64,000 nucleotides of DNA from Pseudomonadales bacterium. GTDB taxonomy: Bacteria > Pseudomonadota > Gammaproteobacteria > Pseudomonadales > UBA5518. Position numbers and translations under genes: made by a program. The notes under the pieces are model-generated. The model ran no database searches and was not told the DNA's origin. It saw nothing but the letters and a program-made list of their open reading frames with translations. The stretch is from NCBI GenBank assembly GCA_024234165.1, contig JACKOP010000002.1, positions 496,001 through 560,000 of the forward strand, given 5' to 3'. The first letter of the stretch is position 1, and each line of letters opens with the position of its first letter. This document shows positions 28,207 to 37,409 of this stretch, piece after piece.

Positions 28207-29646
28207 CTACTCGATGATCTTCAGCCACTCGCCCGGCTGCGGCTCACCGCGCGGATACGCACCGTTCAGCAGGCGCAACTGTTCTTCCGCGTACGCTCGC
28301 AGCGGGCTTTGCGCCGCCAGTTGCGCAAAGCCGGCGCCGGGCTCTGCGCGCACATACCGCATCTGCATCGCCAGCACTGCGTCGCGGTCTGCGGGACGCA
28401 ACGGCCGGAAACTGCCGATCGTCGACACGAACAGCGCATCGTGCAGTGACGCAAGTGCCGCATTCGCCGACCGCCCCTCGAAAACGTAGGCGTATGGACC
28501 GTAGTACAACACCGCCACGCGTCGTGAAGGCCCGCCCCCGGCACCCGGGTAACGGGCGGTGAACCCCTTCACCCCTCCATCCCCGATTTCACGCCCATCG
28601 CTGCCATCGCGCAGTTCGAGCATCGTCGCGGCAAATTCGGCCGGGCTCAGCTCCGCCAGGGCACGTCGCACCGACATCTGCAGACGAGCTTCGCCATTCG
28701 CCGCGTCGGCAACCACGGTCGTCGCACGGTTGACGACGCGCCATCCGGTCGGGAAGGCAACCGTGAAACCCATCTTGCCGTTGAAATAGCGACCATCCAC
28801 GACCGCTGCGCTGCCACGTCGCTCGGCGAACTTCATGCCATCGGTGACCCGGCGGAACTCGTCGGGATCGACTTGCAGTGCTGCGCCGGAGCTGAGTGCC
28901 CCCGCGGCGGCGACGACTTCCTGCAAGCGCTGGTCGTTGCGCGGATGGGTCGAGAACACGCCGTGATATACCGCTGCTTCGTGTCCATCGGCGCGGGCAC
29001 GCACACGCGCAAAGCTCTCCTGTTCCTTCAGCGCGCCGAGCACTTCGACCATCGCCATCGGGTCATAACCGCTGCGGTGCATGAACCTGGCGCCTTCGCG
29101 ATCGGCTTCGAGCTCCATCTCACGCCCGTAACCGCGCACCATCGCGGTTCCTGCGGTCGCTGCCGCGTCCTGCGCCAGACTGCCCACCGTACCGCTGCCG
29201 GTGCCAATCGCCGCCAGCACGCCGAGCGCCAGCGAAGCCACCGAACTCGTCTTCGACATCACGTCCTGGCGCGAGGCATGCCGTTCGGTGATATGCGCAA
29301 TCTCGTGGGCAAGCACTGCCGCGAGCTCGGCCTCCGACTGCAGATACAGGATCAATCCACGATTGATGTAGACGAAACCGCCGGGCGTCGCGAACGCGTT
29401 GATGTCGGGACTGTCGAGCACCGTGAACGTGTATTCGAGCCCGGGACGATCGCTGGCACGCGCGAGCCGGTTGCCGACCCGTGCGACGTAAGCGGCAAGC
29501 GCAGGGTTCGCGTAGACCGGAATCTTCGCGAGGATCTCGCGATGCATCTCGCGCCCGATCGTGATCTCCTTCTGCTCCGACATCGACCAGGCGCTGAGCG
29601 GCGCCAGCCCCAGCAGGGTGATCAGCAGCAGCATGCGCATCTTCAT
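28207..29646 (-). CDS. Periplasmic M48-family zinc metalloprotease
   Basis: A 479-residue secreted metallopeptidase. The signal peptide is MKMRMLLLITLLGLAPLSAWS. The M48 domain has zinc motif VLAHEIAHITERHASR and a second ligand in GYGREMELEADREGARFM, as in BepA/YfgC-type proteases involved in outer-membrane quality control. The C-terminal region (about 290-450; FNGKMGFTVAFPTGWRVVN) is an added domain seen in several M48 proteins rather than the TPR domain of BepA. The ATG at 29646 overlaps the upstream lipoprotein stop (ATGA), so the two are coupled. The ORF extends up to 30276 only as a shadow of that gene. Confidence 0.88.
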   Translation of the reverse strand: MKMRMLLLITLLGLAPLSAWSMSEQKEITIGREMHREILAKIPVYANPALAAYVARVGNRLARASDRPGLEYTFTVLDSPDINAFATPGGFVYINRGLILYLQSEAELAAVLAHEIAHITERHASRQDVMSKTSSVASLALGVLAAIGTGSGTVGSLAQDAAATAGTAMVRGYGREMELEADREGARFMHRSGYDPMAMVEVLGALKEQESFARVRARADGHEAAVYHGVFSTHPRNDQRLQEVVAAAGALSSGAALQVDPDEFRRVTDGMKFAERRGSAAVVDGRYFNGKMGFTVAFPTGWRVVNRATTVVADAANGEARLQMSVRRALAELSPAEFAATMLELRDGSDGREIGDGGVKGFTARYPGAGGGPSRRVAVLYYGPYAYVFEGRSANAALASLHDALFVSTIGSFRPLRPADRDAVLAMQMRYVRAEPGAGFAQLAAQSPLRAYAEEQLRLLNGAYPRGEPQPGEWLKIIE

Positions 29647-30302
29647 GGCGCCGTGAACAACTGTCGCAACTGCGCGCTGATGCCCTCGCAGGCCGAAGCA
29701 CGCACGCGCGCGATCAGCGGCACCGGAACGATCAGTGCCGGCATGTAGGAAGTTCCCTCCGCTTCGGCACTGATCGTCGCGATCGCCTGCGTCTGCTTCA
29801 GGTCCCAGACGCTCGCTTCGTATTTCGACTGATCGTCCCAGGTACCGAAGCCGATACAACCCCCGCCACCCGGCCCGATCGCGCACGAGACCGACCCCGC
29901 CTTGTCGACGGTTTCGGTATGGCCGTCGACCCAGACGATGTAGCGCAAGCCGGTCTCGTTCATCCGCGCCGCGAATGCCGGCATCTGCATCAACGCCTCG
30001 AAGCGCTTCAGGCTCATCGGGGCCGTGCGCGGCTCGAACCACGGATAGAAGCGGTTCATGAACTCGAGCTCGGGCAGCACCGTTGCGCCGCTGCCCGCGA
30101 TGCCGCGCCCCACGCAGCGCACGAACGCGGGTTCGGTCTCGTAGTCGCTGCTGTGACGGCGGCCCAGCACGACCACGCGTTCGCCATCCCCGAGCGCAAC
30201 CGGTGCCACCCGACTCTCGTCGATCGTCGTCGTCGTGCACCCTGCCACCGCCAGCCACATCGGCAGCGACACGCATCGCAACAGCGCCGTAACAGCTCTC
30301 AT
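29643..30302 (-). CDS. Putative lipoprotein of unknown function
   Basis: A 219-residue protein with a lipoprotein signal peptide (ALLRCVSLPMWLAVAGC; lipobox AVAGC) followed by TTTTIDES. The mature part is a mixed alpha/beta protein with a Gly/Cys-rich strand GPGGGGCIGFGTW and Cys residues at RCVGRG, SCAIG and ASACEG that could form disulfides. I do not recognise the family. The start is ATG 30302: a GTG nine bases upstream directly abuts the GGAGGG site and cannot be used. It overlaps the M48 protease gene by 4 bp, so the two proteins probably act together in the envelope. Confidence 0.75.
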   Translation of the reverse strand: MRAVTALLRCVSLPMWLAVAGCTTTTIDESRVAPVALGDGERVVVLGRRHSSDYETEPAFVRCVGRGIAGSGATVLPELEFMNRFYPWFEPRTAPMSLKRFEALMQMPAFAARMNETGLRYIVWVDGHTETVDKAGSVSCAIGPGGGGCIGFGTWDDQSKYEASVWDLKQTQAIATISAEAEGTSYMPALIVPVPLIARVRASACEGISAQLRQLFTAP

Positions 30303-30375
30303 CGGAGACACCCTCCTGCGCGCACCATGATAGAGCCGTGCCGCGACGGCTGGCCAGCAGTGCGGCCCGGCCGGC

Positions 30376-31206
30376 TCAGGGTGGTGCCTGCGACCAGTCG
30401 ACCAGGGCGAAGCGCCAGGTCACGAGGACCAGCAGACCGAACGCGATGCGGTACCACGCGAATACGGCGTAGGAATGTCCGGCCACGAAGCGCAGCAGCG
30501 CCCGCACCGCGATCATTGCGCACACGAAGGACGTGACGAACCCGACGGTGAATACCGGCAGGTCGGAGGCGAGGAACTGATCGCGGTAACGATAAGCCGA
30601 GTAGACCGCGGCACCGACCATCGTCGGCATGGCCAGGAAGAACGAGAATTCCGTTGCCGCGCGCCGCGACAGGCCGAACAGCAGACCACCGATGATCGTG
30701 GCACCGGAACGCGAGGTCCCGGGTATCAGCGCCAGACACTGGGCGCAGCCGATCTTCAGCGCATGCCTCCAGTCCATCAGATCGACCGCATCGATCCCGC
30801 TGCGGTGTTCGCGCCGTTCGACCCAGAGGATCACCAGACCGCCGACGACCAGTGCCATCGCCACCGACGGCGGGTTGAACAGGCGCTGCGTGATCAGATC
30901 GGAGAACAGCACACCGAGCACCGCCGCCGGAATGAAGGCGAGCAGCAGATTCACCGTGAAACGCTGTGCCTGCGCAGAGCGCGGCAGATCGCGCACCACG
31001 CCGACGATACGCGCCCGGTACTCCCACATCACGGCAAGGATCGCGCCAAGCTGGATGATGATGTTGAACGCGGCAGCACGCTCACCCGTGAAGCCGATCA
31101 GGTCGGCAACGATGATCTGGTGTCCGGTACTGGATACCGGAATGAACTCGGTAAGGCCTTCGACCACACCGAGCAACAGCGCCTGCAGCAGCGACCACGA
31201 ATCCAT
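30376..31206 (-). CDS. uppP: Undecaprenyl-diphosphatase UppP (BacA)
   Basis: Integral inner-membrane phosphatase that recycles undecaprenyl pyrophosphate, the lipid carrier of peptidoglycan precursors. It has 276 residues and about eight hydrophobic segments. The two family motifs are intact: (E)[13 protein letters not shown] near the N-terminus and [12 protein letters not shown] in the middle, containing the catalytic Glu, Ser and Arg residues. The start is ATG 31206. An SDR gene lies 12 bp upstream on the same strand, so co-transcription is likely though there is no obvious functional link. Confidence 0.96.
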   Translation of the reverse strand: MDSWSLLQALLLGVVEGLTEFIPVSSTGHQIIVADLIGFTGERAAAFNIIIQLGAILAVMWEYRARIVGVVRDLPRSAQAQRFTVNLLLAFIPAAVLGVLFSDLITQRLFNPPSVAMALVVGGLVILWVERREHRSGIDAVDLMDWRHALKIGCAQCLALIPGTSRSGATIIGGLLFGLSRRAATEFSFFLAMPTMVGAAVYSAYRYRDQFLASDLPVFTVGFVTSFVCAMIAVRALLRFVAGHSYAVFAWYRIAFGLLVLVTWRFALVDWSQAPP

Positions 31207-31217
31207 GGCGTGGGCGT

Positions 31218-31973
31218 TCAGCGCAAAAAGGCTTCACCACCGTCGAGCGGCAGCGTATGGCCCGTGATATAGCGCGCGTCGGGCCCGCACAGGAACGCGA
31301 CCGCCCGGCCGATATCGACCTCGCAGTCACCGACACGCCCCAGCGGCACCAGGCGCAGCAGCGCAGCCGCCTCCTGCGGATAAGCCGCAGTCCACGCGTC
31401 CATCGCCGGCGACATCGCCAGCGGCAGGATGCAGTTGACACGGATACCGTCCGGACCCCATTCGACCGCCGCCGCCCTCGTCAGTGCCCGGATCGCTTCC
31501 TTGGCTGCGGTATACGCGCCAAGACCTGCGGCACCCGGGCGCATGGCCGCCGACGAACCGAGATTCACCACACAGCCTCCATCACGCAGGTAGCGATGGC
31601 AGGCACGCATGAAGCGCAGCGTCGCCAGCGGACCCGAATCCATTCCGGCCTGGTAATGCTCTTCGGAAAACTCGAGGATCCTCCCGAGCGCGACCACCTG
31701 GGCGTTGTTGACCAGGATGTCGACCGTGCCGAACGCGTCCACCGTGGACTGCACGCAGCGTTCGATGTCCGCGGCGATCATCACGTCACAGACGACCGGC
31801 AAGGCACTGCCGCCCCGCTGCGTGATCTCGGCACAGGTCTCGAGCAGCTTGCCCTCGGTGCGTCCGGCCGCGACCACCCGCGCGCCTTCCGCGGCGAGCG
31901 CGAGTGCAATACCGCGTCCCACCCCCTGCCCCGCCCCCGTGACCAGCGCGACCTTGCCTGCCAGAGTCCCCAT
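31218..31973 (-). CDS. Short-chain dehydrogenase/reductase
   Basis: A 251-residue classical SDR. The cofactor motif is [10 protein letters not shown] with VAAGRT after strand two, favouring NADP by the Arg, and the structural motif is NNAQ. The active-site Ser is in [10 protein letters not shown], but the usual Tyr-x3-Lys appears as YTAAKEAI, which is intact. The C-terminal [13 protein letters not shown] is family-typical. Substrate unknown. ATG 31973 has GGAG seven bases upstream; the ORF extends to 31994. Confidence 0.85.
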   Translation of the reverse strand: MGTLAGKVALVTGAGQGVGRGIALALAAEGARVVAAGRTEGKLLETCAEITQRGGSALPVVCDVMIAADIERCVQSTVDAFGTVDILVNNAQVVALGRILEFSEEHYQAGMDSGPLATLRFMRACHRYLRDGGCVVNLGSSAAMRPGAAGLGAYTAAKEAIRALTRAAAVEWGPDGIRVNCILPLAMSPAMDAWTAAYPQEAAALLRLVPLGRVGDCEVDIGRAVAFLCGPDARYITGHTLPLDGGEAFLR

Positions 31974-32030
31974 GATCCGTCTCCCGTCCGCCACGTGCCC
32001 GCACCGTCACCGCACCCCGAAGCGTCCGCG

Positions 32031-32423
32031 CTACGCGCCGAGTTCGTCGATCTGCCGGTTGAGTGTCCAGTAATCGTAAAGAACCCCGAGCATGAACAGC
32101 CCGCCGGTGAACAGGTACAGCAGCCCGCTCAGCCACTTGCCCATGTAGAAGCGGTGCACGCCGAAGACGCCGAGAAAGGTCAGCAGCAGCCAGCTCACGT
32201 TATAGCCGACCGGACCCGTGCGATAGCGACGCTCCGCATCCCTGTCCATGCCGGGGATCAGGAACAGGTCGATGATCCAGCCGATACCGAGCAACCCCAG
32301 GGTGCAGAACCAGATGGTGCCACTGACCGGCTTTCCATAATAGAACCGGTGCGCTCCCATGAAACCGAAGATCCACAGCAGGTAGCCCATCGGTACCGAA
32401 TGCGTCTGCCCGCCTGCGCTCAT
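32031..32423 (-). CDS. Membrane protein with two TM2 domains
   Basis: A 130-residue membrane protein with two successive TM2-type units: MGAHRFYYGKPVSGTIWF and GVHRFYMGKWLSGLLYLF, each starting with the conserved (G)xHRFYxGK loop and followed by two hydrophobic helices. Four membrane segments are expected. Family members are small inner-membrane proteins of unknown role. ATG 32423 (MSAGGQTHS) is chosen over the ORF's first Met at 32462, because GGGTGGGG precedes it and the upstream residues are arginine-rich. It is divergent from the Pat gene. Confidence 0.85.
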   Translation of the reverse strand: MSAGGQTHSVPMGYLLWIFGFMGAHRFYYGKPVSGTIWFCTLGLLGIGWIIDLFLIPGMDRDAERRYRTGPVGYNVSWLLLTFLGVFGVHRFYMGKWLSGLLYLFTGGLFMLGVLYDYWTLNRQIDELGA

Positions 32424-32512
32424 CGTCCCCACCCCCTTGCAACGACGCCGTAGTGTAGCCAATCCAGGTCCAGATGCACCTTCTGCGACACGAATTCGCT
32501 ACACTCCGTCGC

Positions 32513-35209
32513 ATGACGATACGCAACCTCGACAAACTCCTGGCGCCCTCCTCGGTGGCGGTGATCGGCGCCAGCGAACGTGCCGGCAGCATCGGCAACG
32601 TACTGACACGCAACCTGCTGGCCGGAGGCTTCGCGGGTCCGATCTGGGCGGTGAACCCGCGCCACGGTGGCGCCAGCGTGCTCGGCGTCCCGTGTTTTGC
32701 GTCCGTGGCCGAACTGCCGGCAGCGCCGGATCTGGCCGTGATCGTGACGCCGGCCGCGAGTGCGCCCGGACTCGTCGCCGCGCTCGGCGCACGCGGCACC
32801 CGAGCCGTGATCGTGATCAGCGCAACCCCCGAGGGAGCGCAAGGCAAGGCGATCAAGACGGCGATCCTCGAAGCGGCACGCCCGTACACACTGCGCGTCG
32901 TCGGGCCGAACTGTCTCGGCATGATGGTGCCGGGGATCGGCCTCGACGCGAGCTTCTCGCATCTGGCTCCACTGGCGGGACGACTGGCGTTCGTGACCCA
33001 GTCGGGCGCGATCGTGACCTCGATGATCGACTGGGCGCACGCACGTGGCATCGGTTTCTCGCAGGTGCTGTCGCTCGGCGACATGAGCGACGTCGACATC
33101 GGCGACATGCTCGATTACCTCGCCAACGACGCCGCAAGCGACGCGGTGCTGCTCTATGTCGAGTCCGTGAGCAGCGCGCGCAAGTTCGTCTCCGCGGCAC
33201 GTGCGGCTGCACGCACCAAGCCGGTGATCGTCGTCAAGGGCGGACGCTTCGCGGCCGGTGCACGCGCGGCGGCAACGCACACCGGTGCGATGATGGGCCG
33301 CGATGAAGTGTACGAGGCGGTGTTCCGCCGCACCGGCATCGTTCGCGTCTACACGCTGACCGAACTGTTCAACGCCGCAGAAACCTTGAGCCGCATGCGC
33401 AAGCTGCGTGGCGAGCGGCTCGCGATCCTGACCAACGGGGGCGGACTGGGGGTACTTGCAGCCGATGCGCTCGGGGCACTCGACGGCACCCTGGCCACCC
33501 TCGACGAGCAGACCGTTGCCGCACTCGATGCGATTCTGCCGCAGAACTGGTCACGCGCGAACCCGATCGACGTGATCGGCGATGCGCCCCCGGAACGCCT
33601 CGCACATGCCGCCGACATCATCGCAGCCGATCGCGGCGTGGACGCCGTACTGGTGGTGCACTGCCCCACCGCAGTCTGTCCCGGCGTCGAGGCTGCACGC
33701 GCGATTGCCGAAGTCTTTGCGCCACGGCGCACGACGCAACTGCTGACGAGCTGGGTCGGCGGCGCAACCGCGCTGGCTGCACGTGAGGCATTCAGTGCAG
33801 CCGGCATCCCGACCTACCCGACGCCCGAACAGGCGGTCCGCGGCTTCATGCACGCGGTCGCCCACGCACGCGGCCAACGCATCCTGATGGAAACGCCGGA
33901 GCTCGCACCGCTGACGCGCACACCCGAAATCCGTGTGGTCGCCGAACTGCTCGCACAGGCACGCCGTGAAGGACGCGAGTGGCTGGACAGCAGCGCCACG
34001 CGGCGTGTGCTGCAGGCCTATGGTTTTCCGGTAGTCGAAGCGTTCCATGTCGAATCACCTGCGGAGGCCGCTGCAGCGGCTGCACGCATCGCGGCTCCCG
34101 TGGCGCTGAAGATCCGTTCGCCGGACATACCGCACAAGACCGACTTCGGCGGCGTGGTGCTCGACCTGGCCGACCCCGAGGCAACCCGTGCCGCTGCCGA
34201 GGCGATGCGCACGAGCATCACGGCACGATTGCCGGGCGCACGCATCGAGGGTTTCAGCGTCGAGCGCATGGTGCATCGTCGCGGCGCCTACGAGCTCATC
34301 ATCGGCATGAGTTCGGACCCGCAGTTCGGCCCGGTGCTGGTGTTCGGCCACGGCGGTACGGCAACCGAGACGATCGCCGATACCGCACTCGCCTTGCCGC
34401 CGCTGAACATGCACCTCGCGCGCACGCTGATCACCCGCACACGCATCGCACGACTGCTCGGCGGAGCGCGCGGCATGCCGGCGGCAAACCTCGATGCGAT
34501 CGCGCTCGCGCTGGTAAGGCTGTCGCAGCTCGTGTGCGACTTCGGCGAAATCGCCGAAATGGAGATCAACCCGCTGCTCGCGGACGTGCACGACGTAGTG
34601 GCCATAGACGCGCGCATCCGCCTCGGCGAGGCCACCGACGCGGGAACCGCTCGCCTGGCGATCAAGCCCTATCCGCGTGAACTCGAGGAAGACGTGCCAC
34701 TTGCCGACGGGCGGGTGCTGTGGCTGCGCCCGGTGCTGCCGGAAGACGAGCCGTCACTGCGCCGGGCCTTCGAGAGCCTGAACGCGGACGAGATCTACCT
34801 GCGCTTCTTCGCTCCGATCAAGGCGATGTCGCACGCGATGGCCGCACGCTTCACGCAGATCGACTACGACCGCCAGATGGTGCTGATCCTGACCGATCAT
34901 GGCGCGCCGGGAACGACCGAATTCTACGGATCGGTCAATATCGTCTGCGACCCTGACCTGCAACGCGCGGAGTATGCGATCCTGGTGCGCCACGACATGA
35001 CCGGAATGGGTCTTGGTACGCTCCTGATGCGCCGCATCATCGCCTACGCACGCGGGCGCGGCATCGCTGAAATCTTCGGCGATGTGCTGGTGCAGAACCA
35101 CAGCATGCTGAATCTCTGCACGCAACTCGGTTTCCGCATCGAGGCTTCCAGCGGAGACCCCGGCGTGGTCACGGTGCGCCTGGATCTGGGCAGCGCACGC
35201 ACCGACTGA
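32513..35209 (+). CDS. pat: Pat-type fusion: ADP-forming acyl-CoA synthetase domains plus GNAT acetyltransferase
   Basis: An 898-residue protein with the PatZ/Pat order: CoA-binding domain (about 5-130, SSVAVIGASER), succinyl-CoA-ligase-like domains (about 140-460), ATP-grasp domain (about 490-700, LKIRSPDIPHKTDFGGV) and a C-terminal GNAT domain (about 735-890, YAILVRHDMTGMGLGTLLM). In enterobacteria Pat acetylates lysine residues of metabolic enzymes such as acetyl-CoA synthetase, and its synthetase half is inactive. Here the segment AAATHTGAMMG keeps a His (residue 256) where the E. coli protein has Asn, so acyl-CoA synthetase activity may persist. The start ATG 32513 gives MTIRNLDKLLAPSS. 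Confidence 0.9.
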   Translation: MTIRNLDKLLAPSSVAVIGASERAGSIGNVLTRNLLAGGFAGPIWAVNPRHGGASVLGVPCFASVAELPAAPDLAVIVTPAASAPGLVAALGARGTRAVIVISATPEGAQGKAIKTAILEAARPYTLRVVGPNCLGMMVPGIGLDASFSHLAPLAGRLAFVTQSGAIVTSMIDWAHARGIGFSQVLSLGDMSDVDIGDMLDYLANDAASDAVLLYVESVSSARKFVSAARAAARTKPVIVVKGGRFAAGARAAATHTGAMMGRDEVYEAVFRRTGIVRVYTLTELFNAAETLSRMRKLRGERLAILTNGGGLGVLAADALGALDGTLATLDEQTVAALDAILPQNWSRANPIDVIGDAPPERLAHAADIIAADRGVDAVLVVHCPTAVCPGVEAARAIAEVFAPRRTTQLLTSWVGGATALAAREAFSAAGIPTYPTPEQAVRGFMHAVAHARGQRILMETPELAPLTRTPEIRVVAELLAQARREGREWLDSSATRRVLQAYGFPVVEAFHVESPAEAAAAAARIAAPVALKIRSPDIPHKTDFGGVVLDLADPEATRAAAEAMRTSITARLPGARIEGFSVERMVHRRGAYELIIGMSSDPQFGPVLVFGHGGTATETIADTALALPPLNMHLARTLITRTRIARLLGGARGMPAANLDAIALALVRLSQLVCDFGEIAEMEINPLLADVHDVVAIDARIRLGEATDAGTARLAIKPYPRELEEDVPLADGRVLWLRPVLPEDEPSLRRAFESLNADEIYLRFFAPIKAMSHAMAARFTQIDYDRQMVLILTDHGAPGTTEFYGSVNIVCDPDLQRAEYAILVRHDMTGMGLGTLLMRRIIAYARGRGIAEIFGDVLVQNHSMLNLCTQLGFRIEASSGDPGVVTVRLDLGSARTD

Positions 35210-35221
35210 TCCGACTCGCAC

Positions 35222-35812
35222 TCAGTGTCGATGCCAGGCTGCGGCAAACTTGCGGATCAGCCCGGTGTCGTATTTCGCGTCGGCGATCAGCACATCGGCA
35301 TCGACCGATGCGAGTACGTGTCCGTCGGTCTCGACCACGAAGAAGTGGGGAAACAGCTCGAACTCGGGGAATGCGGCGAGGAAGGCCTCGTTGGTGTTGT
35401 CATCGCCGTAGTACACCCGCAGCAGCTCGAACTCGCCGTACAGCGTGCGCGCCGCTTCGGCGTCGGAACGCAGATGGCGATCGAGCAGGAAGCACCACAC
35501 GCACCAGTCTCCACCGACCATGACCAGCACGCGCTTGTCGCTGGCCGCAGCCGCCGCAAGCGCGCGCCGCAGGTCACCTGCCGGATCACGGGCGGCATCG
35601 AAGCGCAGCGAGTAGTCGGCGGGCCCCTGATCCGCCCCGGTGCGTGTTGCGCTCGGCGCAGCCGCAGTGCCCTGCGCGTGCGACGGCAGCGCCTGCGCCA
35701 GCATCAGCAGCAGTGCCAGGACCGGGAACGACCACAGAAAAACACGCCACGGCGGCACACGCGCGGCCCGGTTCGCGACAATTGCCTTACAATCTCTCGA
35801 CCGATACATCAT
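35222..35812 (-). CDS. Secreted thioredoxin-fold protein
   Basis: A 196-residue protein with an N-terminal hydrophobic segment (VFLWSFPVLALLLMLAQALPSHA) that looks like a signal peptide or anchor, followed by an Ala/Thr-rich linker and a thioredoxin fold. The motif GGDWCVWCFLLDRHL carries a CxxC, so a periplasmic thiol-disulfide or thioredoxin_7-type role is likely. FPEFELFPHFFVVETDGHVL covers the strand where thioredoxins carry a cis-Pro. ATG 35812 is used; the adjacent ATG at 35809 is equally possible. It is divergent from the NTF2-like gene and converges on pat. Confidence 0.75.
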   Translation of the reverse strand: MMYRSRDCKAIVANRAARVPPWRVFLWSFPVLALLLMLAQALPSHAQGTAAAPSATRTGADQGPADYSLRFDAARDPAGDLRRALAAAAASDKRVLVMVGGDWCVWCFLLDRHLRSDAEAARTLYGEFELLRVYYGDDNTNEAFLAAFPEFELFPHFFVVETDGHVLASVDADVLIADAKYDTGLIRKFAAAWHRH

Positions 35813-35836
35813 CCAACCATCCTGCGGAGGCTACCC

Positions 35837-36226
35837 ATGGCACTGAACCTCGAAGACTGTCATGCAATCGAGCAACTCCTGCATCGCTATTGCCACAACG
35901 CTGACTACAGCCTGCCCGAAGCGATGCGCGCAATCTTCACCGAAGATGCGGTATTCGAGCTCGGGGCGATGAACGTGCGCTGCGAAGGCTTCGAAGCGAT
36001 CCTCGCCTTCTTCCAGAATGCGCGCGGCTCGATACCGCCGGCGCAGCATGTTATCAACAACCTCGTCCTCGAGGGAGACGGTGATTCGGCGCAATCCTCC
36101 TGCTACATACAGGTGATCACCACCGTCGATGGCGAGCCACGGATCATGATGACCGGACGCTACATCGACACCCTGCAGCGCACGGCGGACGGCTGGCGAC
36201 TCGCACGGCGCATCGTCAGCAACTGA
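35837..36226 (+). CDS. NTF2-like / SnoaL-like protein
   Basis: A 129-residue single-domain protein of the NTF2-like superfamily, which includes ketosteroid isomerases and dehydratases as well as binding proteins. The N-terminal helix (DCHAIEQLLHRYCHNAD), the FTEDAVFELG strand and the C-terminal DGWRLARRIVSN are typical. Catalytic residues cannot be assigned. ATG 35837 is preceded by GCGGAGG at good spacing. Confidence 0.8.
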   Translation: MALNLEDCHAIEQLLHRYCHNADYSLPEAMRAIFTEDAVFELGAMNVRCEGFEAILAFFQNARGSIPPAQHVINNLVLEGDGDSAQSSCYIQVITTVDGEPRIMMTGRYIDTLQRTADGWRLARRIVSN

Positions 36227-36275
36227 GCACGCGCTGCCAGTCGCCCCGTGCACGGTTCCGTCGGCATGCCGGATT

Positions 36276-37322
36276 TCAACCGGCGCCGGCGGCGTCGTGG
36301 CATACCAGCACCTCGGCGAGCAATGTAGTGGCATAGCAGCCGGGAGGCAGGCCGAACGACAGCACGACGCCCGTCTCCCCGATCCATTCCCAGGCGAGAT
36401 CGCGCGGCAACACGCGCAATGCGCGCCGCTCCTGGCGCAGCCCGGCATCGGCCAGGCCCTGTGCCAAGTCGGGAAGACGGCCCGCTGCTGCCCGCTCGAG
36501 CTCGGCAATCGCGCCGCCAGCCGGACTGTCGCCCGCACCCCACAAGGGACCCGTCGGATGCAGTTCACCGGCACGAACCCGTGCCGCGAGCGTGGCGTCG
36601 ATCTCCGGCGCCGGGAAGTAGCTGCCGCGCCCATCGGGCATCAGCGCATCCCCGGCACACGCCGTGCACCAGGAGCCGTCGCCGACGCGCTCCGCCAGCA
36701 CCGCATTGAAGATCGCTGCGCGAGCGGTCGACAACAGCAGACCGCGCAGCTTGCGGTCCGCGACCCGCCGGGTGCCGGCGAACCAGTCGTGCGCCAGCGC
36801 CAGGTTGTTGCCGCCACGACCGAAACGCTGCACCCCGAAATGGTTCGGCGCACCGTGCACGGCCAGTTCCGCCAGCCGCCGATCCAGCAGGGAACGCTCA
36901 CCCGTGAAATCCCGCACCGCGATGCGGAACCGGTTCGCGCGCAGACCGCCGATCGCGAGCTTGCGACGACGCCGGCGCGTCTCGAGCACCTCTACCGACG
37001 GCGGCAGCCCGTCGAAGCACGGGTCTGCACGTCCCGGCAGATGCAGGCTGAACCATTGCGTGGTGAGCGCATGGCGATCCTTGCGCCCCGCATAACCGAC
37101 GTCACGCACGCGGATTCCCGCTGCACGTGCAAGCAGTGAAGCGACGTGATCGGTGTTCTCGCCGGCCTTGCGCACCCGCAGCCAGAGGTGCTCTCCGCCG
37201 CTGTCGTCGTCCATCTCGATATGCTCGTCGACCACGAAATCGGCAACGGCAGCACGGATCGTGCCGCTGCCGGCCAGCGGTCCGGCCCGCGGCTGCGCGC
37301 GCTCTTCCAGCATCGAACTCAT
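36276..37322 (-). CDS. truD: tRNA pseudouridine(13) synthase TruD
   Basis: Converts uridine 13 of tRNA-Glu to pseudouridine. It has 348 residues, a standard length. The catalytic Asp lies in the family motif GYAGRKDRHALTTQWFS, and NHFGVQRFGRGGNN and the insertion domain of TruD are present. ATG 37322 (MSSMLEERAQ) or ATG 37313 may be the start; the ORF's upstream extension to 37403 has no family support. Its start is 87 bp from the ppx stop on the same strand. In enterobacteria truD sits in the ispDF-surE cluster; here it does not. Confidence 0.94.
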   Translation of the reverse strand: MSSMLEERAQPRAGPLAGSGTIRAAVADFVVDEHIEMDDDSGGEHLWLRVRKAGENTDHVASLLARAAGIRVRDVGYAGRKDRHALTTQWFSLHLPGRADPCFDGLPPSVEVLETRRRRRKLAIGGLRANRFRIAVRDFTGERSLLDRRLAELAVHGAPNHFGVQRFGRGGNNLALAHDWFAGTRRVADRKLRGLLLSTARAAIFNAVLAERVGDGSWCTACAGDALMPDGRGSYFPAPEIDATLAARVRAGELHPTGPLWGAGDSPAGGAIAELERAAAGRLPDLAQGLADAGLRQERRALRVLPRDLAWEWIGETGVVLSFGLPPGCYATTLLAEVLVCHDAAGAG

Positions 37323-37409
37323 TGTCCGCGGATCCTGCAGGCGCAAGCATTCATCGACACGTTTTCCAGCCTCCGTGACACGCGCCAGACACCACGTACA
37401 CACATCGCA

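Noticed and set aside
29647..30276. 210-residue upstream extension of the M48 protease
   Set aside because: It is the out-of-frame shadow of the lipoprotein gene; the protease signal peptide begins at ATG 29646.
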